A stretch of DNA of 9,700 nt from Chloroflexota bacterium. GTDB taxonomy: Bacteria; Chloroflexota; UBA11872; VXNJ01. Under the pieces are notes generated by a model, which ran no database searches, was not told the DNA's origin, and saw only the letters and a program-made list of their open reading frames with translations. Position 1 is the stretch's first letter. Each line of letters opens with the position of its first letter. Below, one piece after another: positions 1 through 6,666 of this stretch. The stretch lies in contig JAPOVO010000441.1 in the NCBI GenBank assembly GCA_026708165.1, positions 1-9,700 on the forward strand. The letters run 5' to 3'. The position numbers and the translations under genes were made by a program.

Positions 1-1317
1 CTCGAATATCTCCACCGGCGTCGTCATGCAGTTGCCGTTTGGAATGCACAAGTTGTCGTTTCCGTCCGCACCCGGTTGGCCTCCCCATCCGACTCCGTCG
101 AAGTGGTAGTGCACGTAGTACCGCCCAGTATCGGGATGCGTGCCCCCGAACAGGAAGTTGCAAGCCGTCCCCCCGGTAGATGCGGCAACCAGGTCGGGAA
201 CGGCCTTCGAAAGCGCGCCCAGCACTATCGACCACAGCCGCGGATGCGTCTCCGTGTTGCCGCCCACCGACGGCGCAGGCTCTGCCACGTTCGTGACCGT
301 ACCCGGCGGGGCCACCACCGTTATCGGCCGGTACGCCCCCTCGTTGTGAGGAACGTCGTTGTCCACAATCTGAAAGATCGCGTTGTACACCGCCGACGCC
401 GTGACCCCGTAAGTACAGTTGACCACGTGTGGCCCCTGCGGATCGCTGCCCGTGAAGTCCACCAGCAGGCCGCCGTCTTCGACCACCACCGTCACCCGAA
501 TCCAGTCGCGCTGGGGCGGGTCACGCGAGTCCTCCATGAAGTCCTCGAACGTGTACTCCCCGTTGGGAATCGCCCTCAGCTCGCGGCGCATCCACCGCTC
601 GGCGTAGTCCATCAGCTCGTCGCTGATCTGTGTGACTCGCTCCACGCCGTGTTCGTCCAGCAGCTCGTGTACCCGCTGCTCGGCGACGTTCAGCGAAGCC
701 ATCATCGCGTGCAGATCGCCCCACGAGTACCGGGGCGCGCGATGGTTCGCCATGATGACCCGCCACACGTCCTGGTTGTATTCGCCCTCGCGCATCAGCC
801 AGACCGGCGGCAGCCGCAGGCCCTCCTGGTAGACCTCCGTCGCCGTCGCCGCGAACCCGCCCACCGCCATCCCGCCGATCTCAACCATGTGGGCGATATT
901 GGCAACGTATCCGAACAGCTCTCCGTCGTAGTAGACCGGCTTGATGACCACGTGCTCCGGTATGTGCGCTCCCCCGCGATACGGATCGTTGTGAATCACC
1001 ACGTCGCCCGGCCGCAGGTTCTCCCCTCCGACCTCCGCTATCAGCCACTTGACCACGAACCTGATAGCCCCGACCTGCGCGGGACAAAACTCCGACTGGG
1101 ACATCATCCGTCCATGCCGGTCGAAGAGAACGCAAGAGAAGTCCAGGCTCTCGCTGAATATCGGCGAGTACGAGGCCCGCATCATCGTCGTGCCCATCTC
1201 CCGGCAAATGCCCACCAGCCGGTTATAGATCACCGTCATCGCGACGGGATCGAGAGCGTCTTTCGGACGGTCGGAGCTAGCTGTGTCTTCCATCGAAGCC
1301 GGTAGTGAATCAGTCAT
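1..1317 (-). CDS. hyuB: Hydantoinase B / oxoprolinase-family subunit (HyuB-like), 3' end outside window
   Basis: I translated the minus strand from ATG at 1317. It stays open for 439 codons to the window edge, so the C-terminus is missing; the family usually has about 520-600 residues. Family hallmarks are visible: SPIFSESLDFSC near residues 51-62, GDVVIHNDPYRGGAHIPEH near 104-122, YVANIAHMVEIGG near 137-149, then VDFTGSDPQ and SVGGNTETHPR further on. Known relatives are the beta subunit of ATP-dependent N-methylhydantoinase, the alpha subunit of acetone carboxylase and the C-terminal half of 5-oxoprolinase. They act in the cytoplasm with a HyuA-type ATPase subunit, opening hydantoin- or oxoproline-like rings or carboxylating ketones. 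No HyuA partner lies upstream; it may lie beyond the left edge. An in-frame TAA two codons before 1317 makes this the earliest possible start. Another ATG is at 1293. No good ribosome binding site is seen. The substrate cannot be predicted. Confidence 0.93.
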   Translation of the reverse strand, partial: MTDSLPASMEDTASSDRPKDALDPVAMTVIYNRLVGICREMGTTMMRASYSPIFSESLDFSCVLFDRHGRMMSQSEFCPAQVGAIRFVVKWLIAEVGGENLRPGDVVIHNDPYRGGAHIPEHVVIKPVYYDGELFGYVANIAHMVEIGGMAVGGFAATATEVYQEGLRLPPVWLMREGEYNQDVWRVIMANHRAPRYSWGDLHAMMASLNVAEQRVHELLDEHGVERVTQISDELMDYAERWMRRELRAIPNGEYTFEDFMEDSRDPPQRDWIRVTVVVEDGGLLVDFTGSDPQGPHVVNCTYGVTASAVYNAIFQIVDNDVPHNEGAYRPITVVAPPGTVTNVAEPAPSVGGNTETHPRLWSIVLGALSKAVPDLVAASTGGTACNFLFGGTHPDTGRYYVHYHFDGVGWGGQPGADGNDNLCIPNGNCMTTPVEIFE

Positions 1318-1369
1318 CGATTAGTCCGTCGTTCCGCCCGCCCTGTGCCCAGCTCGTGCTTCTTCCCGT

Positions 1370-1391
1370 GCATCCTGAGCCTGTCGAAGGA
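1370..1391. repeat. Direct repeat, copy 1
   Basis: This is a 22-base unit beginning GCATCCTGAGCC and ending GTCGAAGGA. A second copy in the same orientation lies at 1487-1508, with 20 of 22 bases identical. From memory, this sequence type (reverse complement TCCTTCGACAGGCTCAGGA) is a common dispersed repeat in many high-GC bacterial genomes and metagenome contigs. I could not search for other copies. Confidence 0.7.
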
Positions 1392-1418
1392 CCGGCCCGT
1401 ACTCCGACACGGGGCCGG
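1392..1418. repeat. Inverted repeat, 7-bp GC-only stem
   Basis: CCGGCCC at 1392-1398 pairs perfectly with GGGCCGG at 1412-1418 around a 13-base loop. It directly abuts direct-repeat copy 1, so it is probably part of the same repeat cluster. It lies 5' of both divergent genes, which argues against a terminator for either. Confidence 0.45.
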
Positions 1419-1438
1419 AATTCAACAGCCCTCTCGTC

Positions 1439-1461
1439 CCCTCTCCCTTGACGGGAGAGGG
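1439..1461. repeat. Inverted repeat with perfect 9-bp stem (CCCTCTCCC / GGGAGAGGG)
   Basis: CCCTCTCCC (1439-1447) and GGGAGAGGG (1453-1461) form a perfect stem around a five-base TTGAC loop. The repetitive tract TTAGGGTGAGGGTGAA follows at 1462-1477. This is a familiar intergenic repeat type; read on the minus strand it gives the peptide TLTLTLSRQGRG. It has no U-tract on either strand and lies between divergent genes, so I read it as a dispersed palindromic repeat rather than a terminator. Confidence 0.65.
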
Positions 1462-1486
1462 TTAGGGTGAGGGTGAAATACTCTAC

Positions 1487-1508
1487 GCATCCTGAACCCG
1501 TCGAAGGA
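1487..1508. repeat. Direct repeat, copy 2
   Basis: This is the second copy of the 22-base unit, differing from the copy at 1370-1391 at two positions (GAGCCT becomes GAACCC). The two copies enclose both inverted repeats, giving a block of about 140 bases that could have inserted or spread as one unit. Confidence 0.7.
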
Positions 1509-1643
1509 TAGAAGGGATCGCTACTAGCGGGAAGAAGCATCCACCGCGAAATCCAAGCCGCCCATAGAATACCCAGTCACGCCGATAACTTCCGGTGCGC
1601 CGTCTTGCCTACCCGCTATCCTGATTCCCGGCAGGCATTCACC

Positions 1644-2489
1644 ATGACCACGAATCAGAATTACGATCCCGATTACATAAGCGCCTTTTTCGACGACTAC
1701 GCCGAACGCGAATGGGAACGCTTCGAGCGGGGCGCGGCGAGCCGTGTCAACTTCCTGGTGCATCGCCACCACCTCCAGCGTTTCGTCAAATCCGGCGATC
1801 ACGTGCTCGAAGCCGGCGCCGGACCCGGACGTTTTACGATCGAGCTTGCCCGAATCGGCGCGATGGTCACGGTGGTCGACATATCGCCGGTGCAGATCAA
1901 TCTCAACCGGCAAAAGGTGGGCGAGGCGGGATGCGAGTCCAGCGTCACCGGCCGTCACGTCGCGGACATCGTCGACCTGAGCCGGTTTCCCGACGCCTGC
2001 TTCGACGCGACGGTCTGCTACGGCGGCGGCCTGAGCTACGCCATGGACCGAGCCGGCGACGCGCTCGCCGAGCTCGTTCGCGTTACCAAACCCGGCGGCT
2101 ACATACTCGTTAGCGTTATGTCTCTGGTCGGCAGCGCCGGCGCGCTGCTCTCAACCTTTCCCGACCTGATCGAAGAATTCGGACGCGATACGCTCGATAG
2201 GGAGATTGCAACCGGAGATCTATTCGGGCCAACCTCGCGGGGTCACAGGTGTCACATGTACCGCTGGAGCGAACTGGAGGCTCTGCTCCAATCTCAAAAC
2301 TGCGAAATCGTCGGCAGGTCCGCCTCCAATTTCCTGGTCATCAACAACGAAGACGCCGTGACCGCGTTCGAGCGCGACCCCGAGCTGTACGAATGGTTCC
2401 TGCGCTGGGAGATCGAATACTGTCAGGAACCGGGCGCCATCGACGGCGGCACCCACATGATCGCCGTCGTCAGGCGCGGCGGCTCATAA
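1644..2489 (+). CDS. Class I SAM-dependent methyltransferase MT1 (duplicate of MT2)
   Basis: The 281-residue protein has a class I methyltransferase core. Motif I is VLEAGAGPGRF (residues 54-64), the acidic end of strand 2 is VVDIS (D79), and VTKPGGYILVSV (147-158) matches the post-motif strand. Residues beyond about 200 form a specific C-terminal part that includes WFLRWEIEYC (251-260). The start at 1644 is chosen because MTTNQNYDPD aligns with the start of MT2. An upstream in-frame start at 1605 would add 13 residues absent from MT2. Spacing from AGG at 1633-1635 allows a weak ribosome binding site. MT1 aligns without gaps with MT2 at about 60% identity. It is a cytosolic enzyme whose methyl acceptor, small molecule or other, is unknown. 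It converges with the hydrolase gene, leaving a 60-base gap. Confidence 0.93.
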   Translation: MTTNQNYDPDYISAFFDDYAEREWERFERGAASRVNFLVHRHHLQRFVKSGDHVLEAGAGPGRFTIELARIGAMVTVVDISPVQINLNRQKVGEAGCESSVTGRHVADIVDLSRFPDACFDATVCYGGGLSYAMDRAGDALAELVRVTKPGGYILVSVMSLVGSAGALLSTFPDLIEEFGRDTLDREIATGDLFGPTSRGHRCHMYRWSELEALLQSQNCEIVGRSASNFLVINNEDAVTAFERDPELYEWFLRWEIEYCQEPGAIDGGTHMIAVVRRGGS

Positions 2490-2549
2490 CGGAATTGCCC
2501 CGCCGACCAGGGCGCTCACTCCTCTCCGACGGTTTCCGCGAACCGCCGC

Positions 2550-4229
2550 CTACTCAGCCGGAATAATCGGCAACAGGATGTGAGACGGATACGCCTTGGA
2601 GTGCTGCACCGTCTGGCGCGCCGTCCGCATTTCGGTGTCCGTGCCCAGGTCGTTGCCCGTGTTGTGGTTCCTGTCGAAGCGTGGGAAATTCGACGACGAC
2701 ACCTCAACCCGGATCCTATGCCCCTTCTTGAAGACGTTTCCAGTCACCGCGAGATCGATTTCATACCTGTACAGCCAGTTGGGCTCCAGCAGCTTGGCCG
2801 ACGTGAAGCCCCCTCGATAGCGCGCCCTGATGATCCCATCGCAGAGGTTCTTCGCGTAGCCGCCGGTTGAGACGTCCACCAGCTTGGCCGTCCAGTCGGT
2901 GTCCAGCCCGTCCGTGGCCGCGTACAGAACGACCTTTATCGGCCCCGTCACTTCCAGGTCGCATTCCAGCGGCTCGCTGGTGTAGCACAGCACGTCCGTC
3001 CGCATCTCCACGTCTCGCTGGTCGTATGGCCCCCACGGCACGATGTGCGGCGAGCAGCAGTTGTTTCCGCCCACGGTCTGCACTGGGAAATCGGGATCGT
3101 AAACGAAATGATCGGCCGGCTCGTCTCCCGGCTCATCGGTCGACAAGCCGCCGTCGCCCAGCAGCGTGTTGGCATTGCCCCCCGAGTGCAGGTACCACTT
3201 CTGCCAGTCTGTCCTGGCGAGCGGCCATTCATGTTCGTCCCGCCATTCGTTGACGCCCATGATGAAGAGCCTGAGCGGCGCCTCGTCCACGATGCCGTTG
3301 TCCACTCCCCTCATCCAGTAGTCGAACCAGCGCATCTCCAGCCCGTCGAGGTCGTAAAGCGAGTTCGCCCCAAAGTCGATATCGCCCGTCTTCGTTGAAA
3401 GGCTCAGCCCGTGCGGCCAGGGCCCCACGATCAGCTGGCTCTGCCTGGCTTCCGGCGTGCGTCCGTGCTGCCGCAGACCGTTGAAGTTGATGAACGTGTT
3501 GTGCGAGTAAAGGTCGTACCAGCCCCCCATGATCAGCGCTGGCGCGGCGATCTCGTCCCACTTGTTCTCGACGTTGACCGAGTCCCAGTAGTCGTCATAC
3601 TCCGTGTGCGTGACCCAGTCCTTCCAAAACTGGAGTTCCCGTCCCGCGAGCTGGTCCATCTCGATCAGCGGGACCGTGCGAAACGCCTCTGTCCAGTTGT
3701 GATACTCGATGCTCTGCGCCGTCCGGCCGTTGGTCCGCATCCCCCACGTCAGCGCGACGTTAAGCTGCAATGCGCCGCCGGGATGGATCAGGCCCGAGTA
3801 CAGGTCGCAGCACATCACCCTCGGCGCTATGCACGTCAGGTACTCGCTGCGGTGAGGCGCGCTCTGCCACTGCACCCATCCGACGTAGGAGCCGCCGGAC
3901 ATGCCGATCTTCCCGTCGCTCCATTCCTGCCGGCCGATCCACTCCTGCGTATCGAAACCGTCCGGCCCGTGATTGAACAACGCGTAGTGAACGCCGTCCG
4001 AGTCCCAGCGCCCCCGCACGTCCTGTATCACGCACGCGTAGCCATTGTTTGCGAGCTGGATACCCTTCTCGATCATGACGGGCGCGTTGTTGTCGTACGG
4101 CGTACGCATCAAAACCGTCGGAAACTTGCCCGGCGCCTTCGGCAGATAGATGTCCGAAGAAAGCTCCACGCCGTCCCGCATGGGAGTCCTGACGTTGAGT
4201 CGCATGTCGACTTCGTAGTTCCGTTGCAT
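2550..4229 (-). CDS. CocE/NonD-family hydrolase (X-Pro dipeptidyl-peptidase S15-like)
   Basis: The 559-residue serine hydrolase has the CocE layout: an alpha/beta hydrolase domain at about residues 10-300 and a C-terminal jelly-roll domain at about 310-555. The nucleophile elbow is GGSYVGW, with Ser114. Asp239 in GGWYD and His273 in GPWPHG fit the acid and base positions of the triad. NVRTPMRDGVELSSDIYLP near the N-terminus is the usual family opening. Members hydrolyse esters or amides, such as cocaine, acyl esters and X-Pro peptides; the substrate here is unknown. No signal peptide is seen, so it is probably cytoplasmic. The start at 4229 is preferred because GGAG lies six bases upstream. 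An ATG at 4292 would add 21 residues not expected for the family. The SIR2-like pseudogene ends 189 bases upstream on the same strand, a gap long enough for its own promoter. Confidence 0.93.
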   Translation of the reverse strand: MQRNYEVDMRLNVRTPMRDGVELSSDIYLPKAPGKFPTVLMRTPYDNNAPVMIEKGIQLANNGYACVIQDVRGRWDSDGVHYALFNHGPDGFDTQEWIGRQEWSDGKIGMSGGSYVGWVQWQSAPHRSEYLTCIAPRVMCCDLYSGLIHPGGALQLNVALTWGMRTNGRTAQSIEYHNWTEAFRTVPLIEMDQLAGRELQFWKDWVTHTEYDDYWDSVNVENKWDEIAAPALIMGGWYDLYSHNTFINFNGLRQHGRTPEARQSQLIVGPWPHGLSLSTKTGDIDFGANSLYDLDGLEMRWFDYWMRGVDNGIVDEAPLRLFIMGVNEWRDEHEWPLARTDWQKWYLHSGGNANTLLGDGGLSTDEPGDEPADHFVYDPDFPVQTVGGNNCCSPHIVPWGPYDQRDVEMRTDVLCYTSEPLECDLEVTGPIKVVLYAATDGLDTDWTAKLVDVSTGGYAKNLCDGIIRARYRGGFTSAKLLEPNWLYRYEIDLAVTGNVFKKGHRIRVEVSSSNFPRFDRNHNTGNDLGTDTEMRTARQTVQHSKAYPSHILLPIIPAE

Positions 4230-4418
4230 GGTCAACTCCGACGCCTGAAATTCCCAGCCCACCACGGCTGATTGGACTGCAAAATAGCACAACTTCCATG
4301 CTTCGGATTTCCTACCAATAACCTGTGACAGGAAGTCCCCTCAAGGACACTCAGGATGCAAAGATTCCGCAGTTGTCCTAATCTGCTACGTCCCGGACTC
4401 CACTAACACAAAGCGGGT
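4230..4418 (-). other. Intergenic region upstream of the hydrolase, with a palindrome and a partial repeat
   Basis: This 189-base gap should contain the hydrolase promoter. A T-rich TATTTT lies at about 4279-4284 on the minus strand, but no -35 box sits at a suitable distance. An 11-base odd palindrome, CCTGTGACAGG, occupies 4322-4332 and could be an operator half-site pair or chance. On the minus strand, GCATCCTGAG at 4359-4350 repeats the first ten bases of the direct repeats at 1370 and 1487. Confidence 0.35.
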
Positions 4419-5543
4419 CTAGGCTCCTGCCCAGTCGACCCATTTGAGGGAGTCAGTTGAGAAGCCTTGACACCACACGCGCGTCTTAAACGGTTGCAAA
4501 AACGGAATGCTGTCGAGGGCATTTTGTTTGGAGTCGGCCAAGGTGATTAGTTGAATGGGCACGCGCCGCTGCCCCCAATATGTTTCATCGCCGCCCCGCT
4601 GATAGTCGATGAAGAGTCGACCAAGCGCCTCGTAGGCATAGGCGTCATAAGGGGGTATCGAATAGCCGATTACAACCATCGAAGAAAAAGCAACCATTGT
4701 CCGATGAAGACTGTCCCAGAGATCTAGGATTGGGACGTTACCAAGCAGCTTGTCGTAAGCCGGCGGGAGGATGAACGGGACCACGTGTGCTCCGAGGCCA
4801 CCTTCAATGGGGAAGTATTGTTCATGATTCGGGACGCGAAAGACTCGTGGGAGGATTCTACTCCCAACTTCGTCGGTCGGCCCCCAGGAAAGTGGTTCTG
4901 ATGGAACTGACGGCTCTGGACCAAAGATCGGATCCCGGTTGGGCACATAGAAACCCTTATCTTTGTACCAAGCCATGATGTCGTCATGGTAGTAACGGTC
5001 GTACCAGTCAATCGACCCATGGAGTTTGAGCAAGTCAACATATCTCCGGCTCCTACGTTCGGACCTAGTCTGACCCACATCTAACCACCACTCAGGAGTT
5101 AGGGAATACGGCTTACCGATATCATCGAGGGCTTGCTCCAGAAGAGTGTCATAGTTGAATGTGAGTACAACGTCATTGGGCCTTAGCCGCTCGGCAAAGT
5201 CTCTGTAGAGAGCAGGGGTGAAACTTGGAGTTGCTTGGATGAGTATCGGTTGGACGGCTCCCCGCGCGGCGATAATCGACTGCTTTCCATCCTGGAAGGT
5301 TTGTTAAGAACCTATCAGACCCAAGTAGTGTTTCCGGTGACTGTAAGCCAGCACTTTCTCCAAGTCGATAGAATCACCTGGATAGAGTGCGGTCCACTCG
5401 CGGATATCTTGCTCCAAGGAATCTATACGACCAATTTGGAAGTCTTCTCGGACTTGCTCAAGAAGCCTTTTGCCTAGTGGCAAGCCAGCGGGTGCCGAGA
5501 AGCCAGCCCCAAGTATGAATAGTCGGCAAATAGGTAAGTTCAA
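4419..5543 (-). pseudogene. SIR2-like domain protein gene with an internal TAA stop
   Basis: Reading the minus strand from TTG at 5543 gives one continuous frame of 374 sense-position codons to the stop at 4419, broken only by TAA at 5306-5304 (codon 80). Both sides belong to one SIR2-like protein. N-terminal LFILGAGFSAPAGLP is the nucleotide-binding loop. After the stop come VLTFNYDTLLE (about 127-136), KLHGSIDW (173-180, with the conserved His175) and VVIGYSIPPYD (290-300). Family members bind or cleave NAD; several act in phage defence by depleting NAD, and others are of unknown role. Because the frame is unchanged across the stop, a single substitution is the simplest explanation, for example GAA or CAA to TAA. 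The start is also weak: TTG without a clear ribosome binding site, with an in-frame TAG two codons upstream. GC content is lower than in the neighbours. A GTG at 5078 could not restart a functional protein, since it lies after the FNYD motif. Confidence 0.85.
5304..5306 (-). other. Premature TAA within the SIR2-like reading frame
   Basis: The codons read GGT TCT TAA CAA ACC TTC. The reading frame and the protein similarity to the family resume immediately after the stop, so this is a nonsense change and not a frameshift. The 79-residue N-terminal product would hold only the first nucleotide-binding loop and would lack the His of KLHGS. Confidence 0.85.
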
Positions 5544-5617
5544 GCTCTAAACGGTGATCCGCTCGCTGCGGCACTTCCAGTTTCGTCACCCAAGTCAGGA
5601 ATCTCTCAACTACCCCT

Positions 5618-5644
5618 AACCTATGTCCGGACAATTCGTGTCAA
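5618..5644 (-). promoter_or_regulatory. Possible promoter for the SIR2-like gene
   Basis: On the minus strand a consensus -35 box TTGACA lies at 5644-5639. A TAGGTT hexamer at 5623-5618, after a 15-base spacer, is the best -10 candidate. The spacer is shorter than the optimal 17, and the -10 keeps only the key T, A and final T. The site is about 75 bases before the TTG start. This is a sequence match only. Confidence 0.25.
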
Positions 5645-5787
5645 ACGTTCGACCACTCCATATCCGAATAGAACCTCGACGTATCTCATAGAGCAAGTTA
5701 ATAATACGGATTTACTGTGTCGGGAAGACGGCCGTCGACCCCGCAAACGTAACCTTGCACTTCCCCTAACTGATTCCGCGCCGGACC

Positions 5788-5793
5788 TAAAAT
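5788..5793 (+). promoter_or_regulatory. Possible -10 box (TAAAAT) for leaderless MT2 transcription
   Basis: TAAAAT differs from TATAAT at one position. It ends six bases before the GTG start of MT2 at 5800, so transcription starting seven bases after the box would begin on the start codon itself. No Shine-Dalgarno-like sequence precedes the GTG, which fits a leaderless mRNA. No good -35 box lies 16-18 bases upstream, so this remains tentative. Confidence 0.4.
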
Positions 5794-5799
5794 ACTGCC

Positions 5800-6666
5800 G
5801 TGACTCAGCAACAGAACTACGATCCCGACCGCGTGCGCGGCTTCTTCAACCGCCTGGGCTATGGCGAGTGGGAGCGGTTTGAACAGAGCGCGACCAGCCG
5901 AATCCAGGCGCGAATCCACACTCACTATCTGCATCGGTTCTTTGAGCGCGGCGACCGCGTTCTGGACGCGGGAGCAGGCCCCGGACGGTTCACCATCGAC
6001 CTGGCCCGGCTGGGAGCGACCGTCTCCGTTGTCGACATCTCGGATGAGCAGCTTCGACTGAATCGCCAAAAGGTCGCGGAAGCGGGCTTGCTGGATTCTG
6101 TGGACGGATGGCACAGGGCCGACATCCTCGATCTCGGTCTCTTCCACGACGCGACCTTCGACGGGACGGTCTGCTACGGCGGCGGACTCAGTTACGTACT
6201 GGAGCGTGCTGGCGACGCCCTGGAGGAGCTGCTGAGAGTCACCAAGCCCGGCGGATTCGTGGCCCTTAGTGTCCCGAATGTAATCGGAACCGCCCGAATG
6301 TCATTGCCCGGTTTCCCCGCATGGATCCAGCATCATGGACGAGAGGCCCTAGATCATCAGATGGCTACCGGAGACGCCTTGGGCACCACCAAAGAAGGCC
6401 ACTGGACCCACATGTACCGCTGGCGCGAGTTCGAGGAGCTTTTGCTGGACCACCGCTGTGAGATCGTCGCCGCCTCGGCCGCGGGTTTCATGTCGATACT
6501 GAATGGCGAAGTCGTCGCGGCGTTCGAGAAAGACCCTGACCTCTACGACTGGTTTCTTCGCTGGGAGATCGAGTACTGCCGGGAACCCGGAGCGCTCGAC
6601 GGCGGCGCCCAACTAATCGCAGTCGTCAGGCGAGATCAGTCGGTGGAAAGACCGGACACCGTTTGA
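5800..6666 (+). CDS. Class I SAM-dependent methyltransferase MT2 (duplicate of MT1)
   Basis: The 288-residue protein starts at GTG 5800 (reading TQQQNYDPD after Met). Motif I is VLDAGAGPGRF (54-64), VVDIS gives the acidic residue D79, and VTKPGGFVALSV (147-158) follows. It matches MT1 residue for residue with no gap over 280 positions; I count about 167 identities. Identity is highest in motif I, around CYGGGLSY (125-132), at HMYRW (204-208) and in WFLRWEIEYC (251-260). The last eight residues are unique. It is a cytosolic methyltransferase with unknown acceptor. It heads a plus-strand run: its TGA stop overlaps the start of the phosphodiesterase gene, so the two are probably translated together. 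No Shine-Dalgarno sequence is visible, and a -10-like TAAAAT sits just upstream. Confidence 0.93.
   Translation: MTQQQNYDPDRVRGFFNRLGYGEWERFEQSATSRIQARIHTHYLHRFFERGDRVLDAGAGPGRFTIDLARLGATVSVVDISDEQLRLNRQKVAEAGLLDSVDGWHRADILDLGLFHDATFDGTVCYGGGLSYVLERAGDALEELLRVTKPGGFVALSVPNVIGTARMSLPGFPAWIQHHGREALDHQMATGDALGTTKEGHWTHMYRWREFEELLLDHRCEIVAASAAGFMSILNGEVVAAFEKDPDLYDWFLRWEIEYCREPGALDGGAQLIAVVRRDQSVERPDTV

Larger units (their letters stand above)
1318..1643. other. Divergent intergenic region (326 bases) rich in short repeats
   Basis: This gap separates the HyuB-like gene on the minus strand from MT1 on the plus strand, so it should hold both promoters. I see no convincing -35/-10 pair for either gene. 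TAGAAT at 1565-1570 and TATCCT at 1617-1622 are -10-like on the plus strand but lack matching -35 boxes. The central part (about 1370-1508) consists of two direct repeats and two inverted repeats, listed separately. The two open frames that cross it look like repeat-derived peptides and opposite-strand noise, not genes. Confidence 0.6.
5544..5799. other. Divergent, AT-richer intergenic region between the SIR2-like gene and MT2
   Basis: These 256 bases hold no credible gene. In the one 60-base line I counted (5641-5700), GC is about 43%, far below the flanking plus-strand genes. It must contain the promoters for the SIR2-like gene on the minus strand and for MT2 on the plus strand; one candidate for each is listed separately. 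No RNA gene, terminator hairpin or insertion-sequence end was recognised. Confidence 0.5.

Noticed and set aside
76..1305. Long plus-strand open frame of 409 codons
   Set aside because: It lies antisense to the HyuB-like gene, which has clear family motifs. The plus-strand protein is Arg/His/Pro-rich with no recognisable domain, as expected for the shadow of a high-GC gene.
1310..1540. Minus-strand 76-codon open frame
   Set aside because: Its sequence is made by the intergenic repeats (PSTGSG and TLTLTLSRQGRG peptides) and overlaps the start of the HyuB-like gene.
2490..2549. Possible bidirectional terminator between MT1 and the hydrolase
   Set aside because: The best hairpin (CGGTT at 2530-2534 with AACCG at 2541-2545) has only five base pairs and no T-tract on either side.
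3411..4271. Plus-strand open frame of 286 codons
   Set aside because: It is antisense to the well-supported CocE/NonD hydrolase and has low-complexity Arg/His/Val-rich composition without motifs.
4419..5543. Part of a multi-gene NAD-depleting defence system
   Set aside because: No TIR, Argonaute, helicase or other known defence partner is adjacent. The only neighbours are a hydrolase and a methyltransferase, and the gene itself is interrupted.
5727..5736. Perfect palindrome GACGGCCGTC upstream of MT2
   Set aside because: Ten-base perfect palindromes are expected about nine times in a window this size, and nothing else marks it as an operator.
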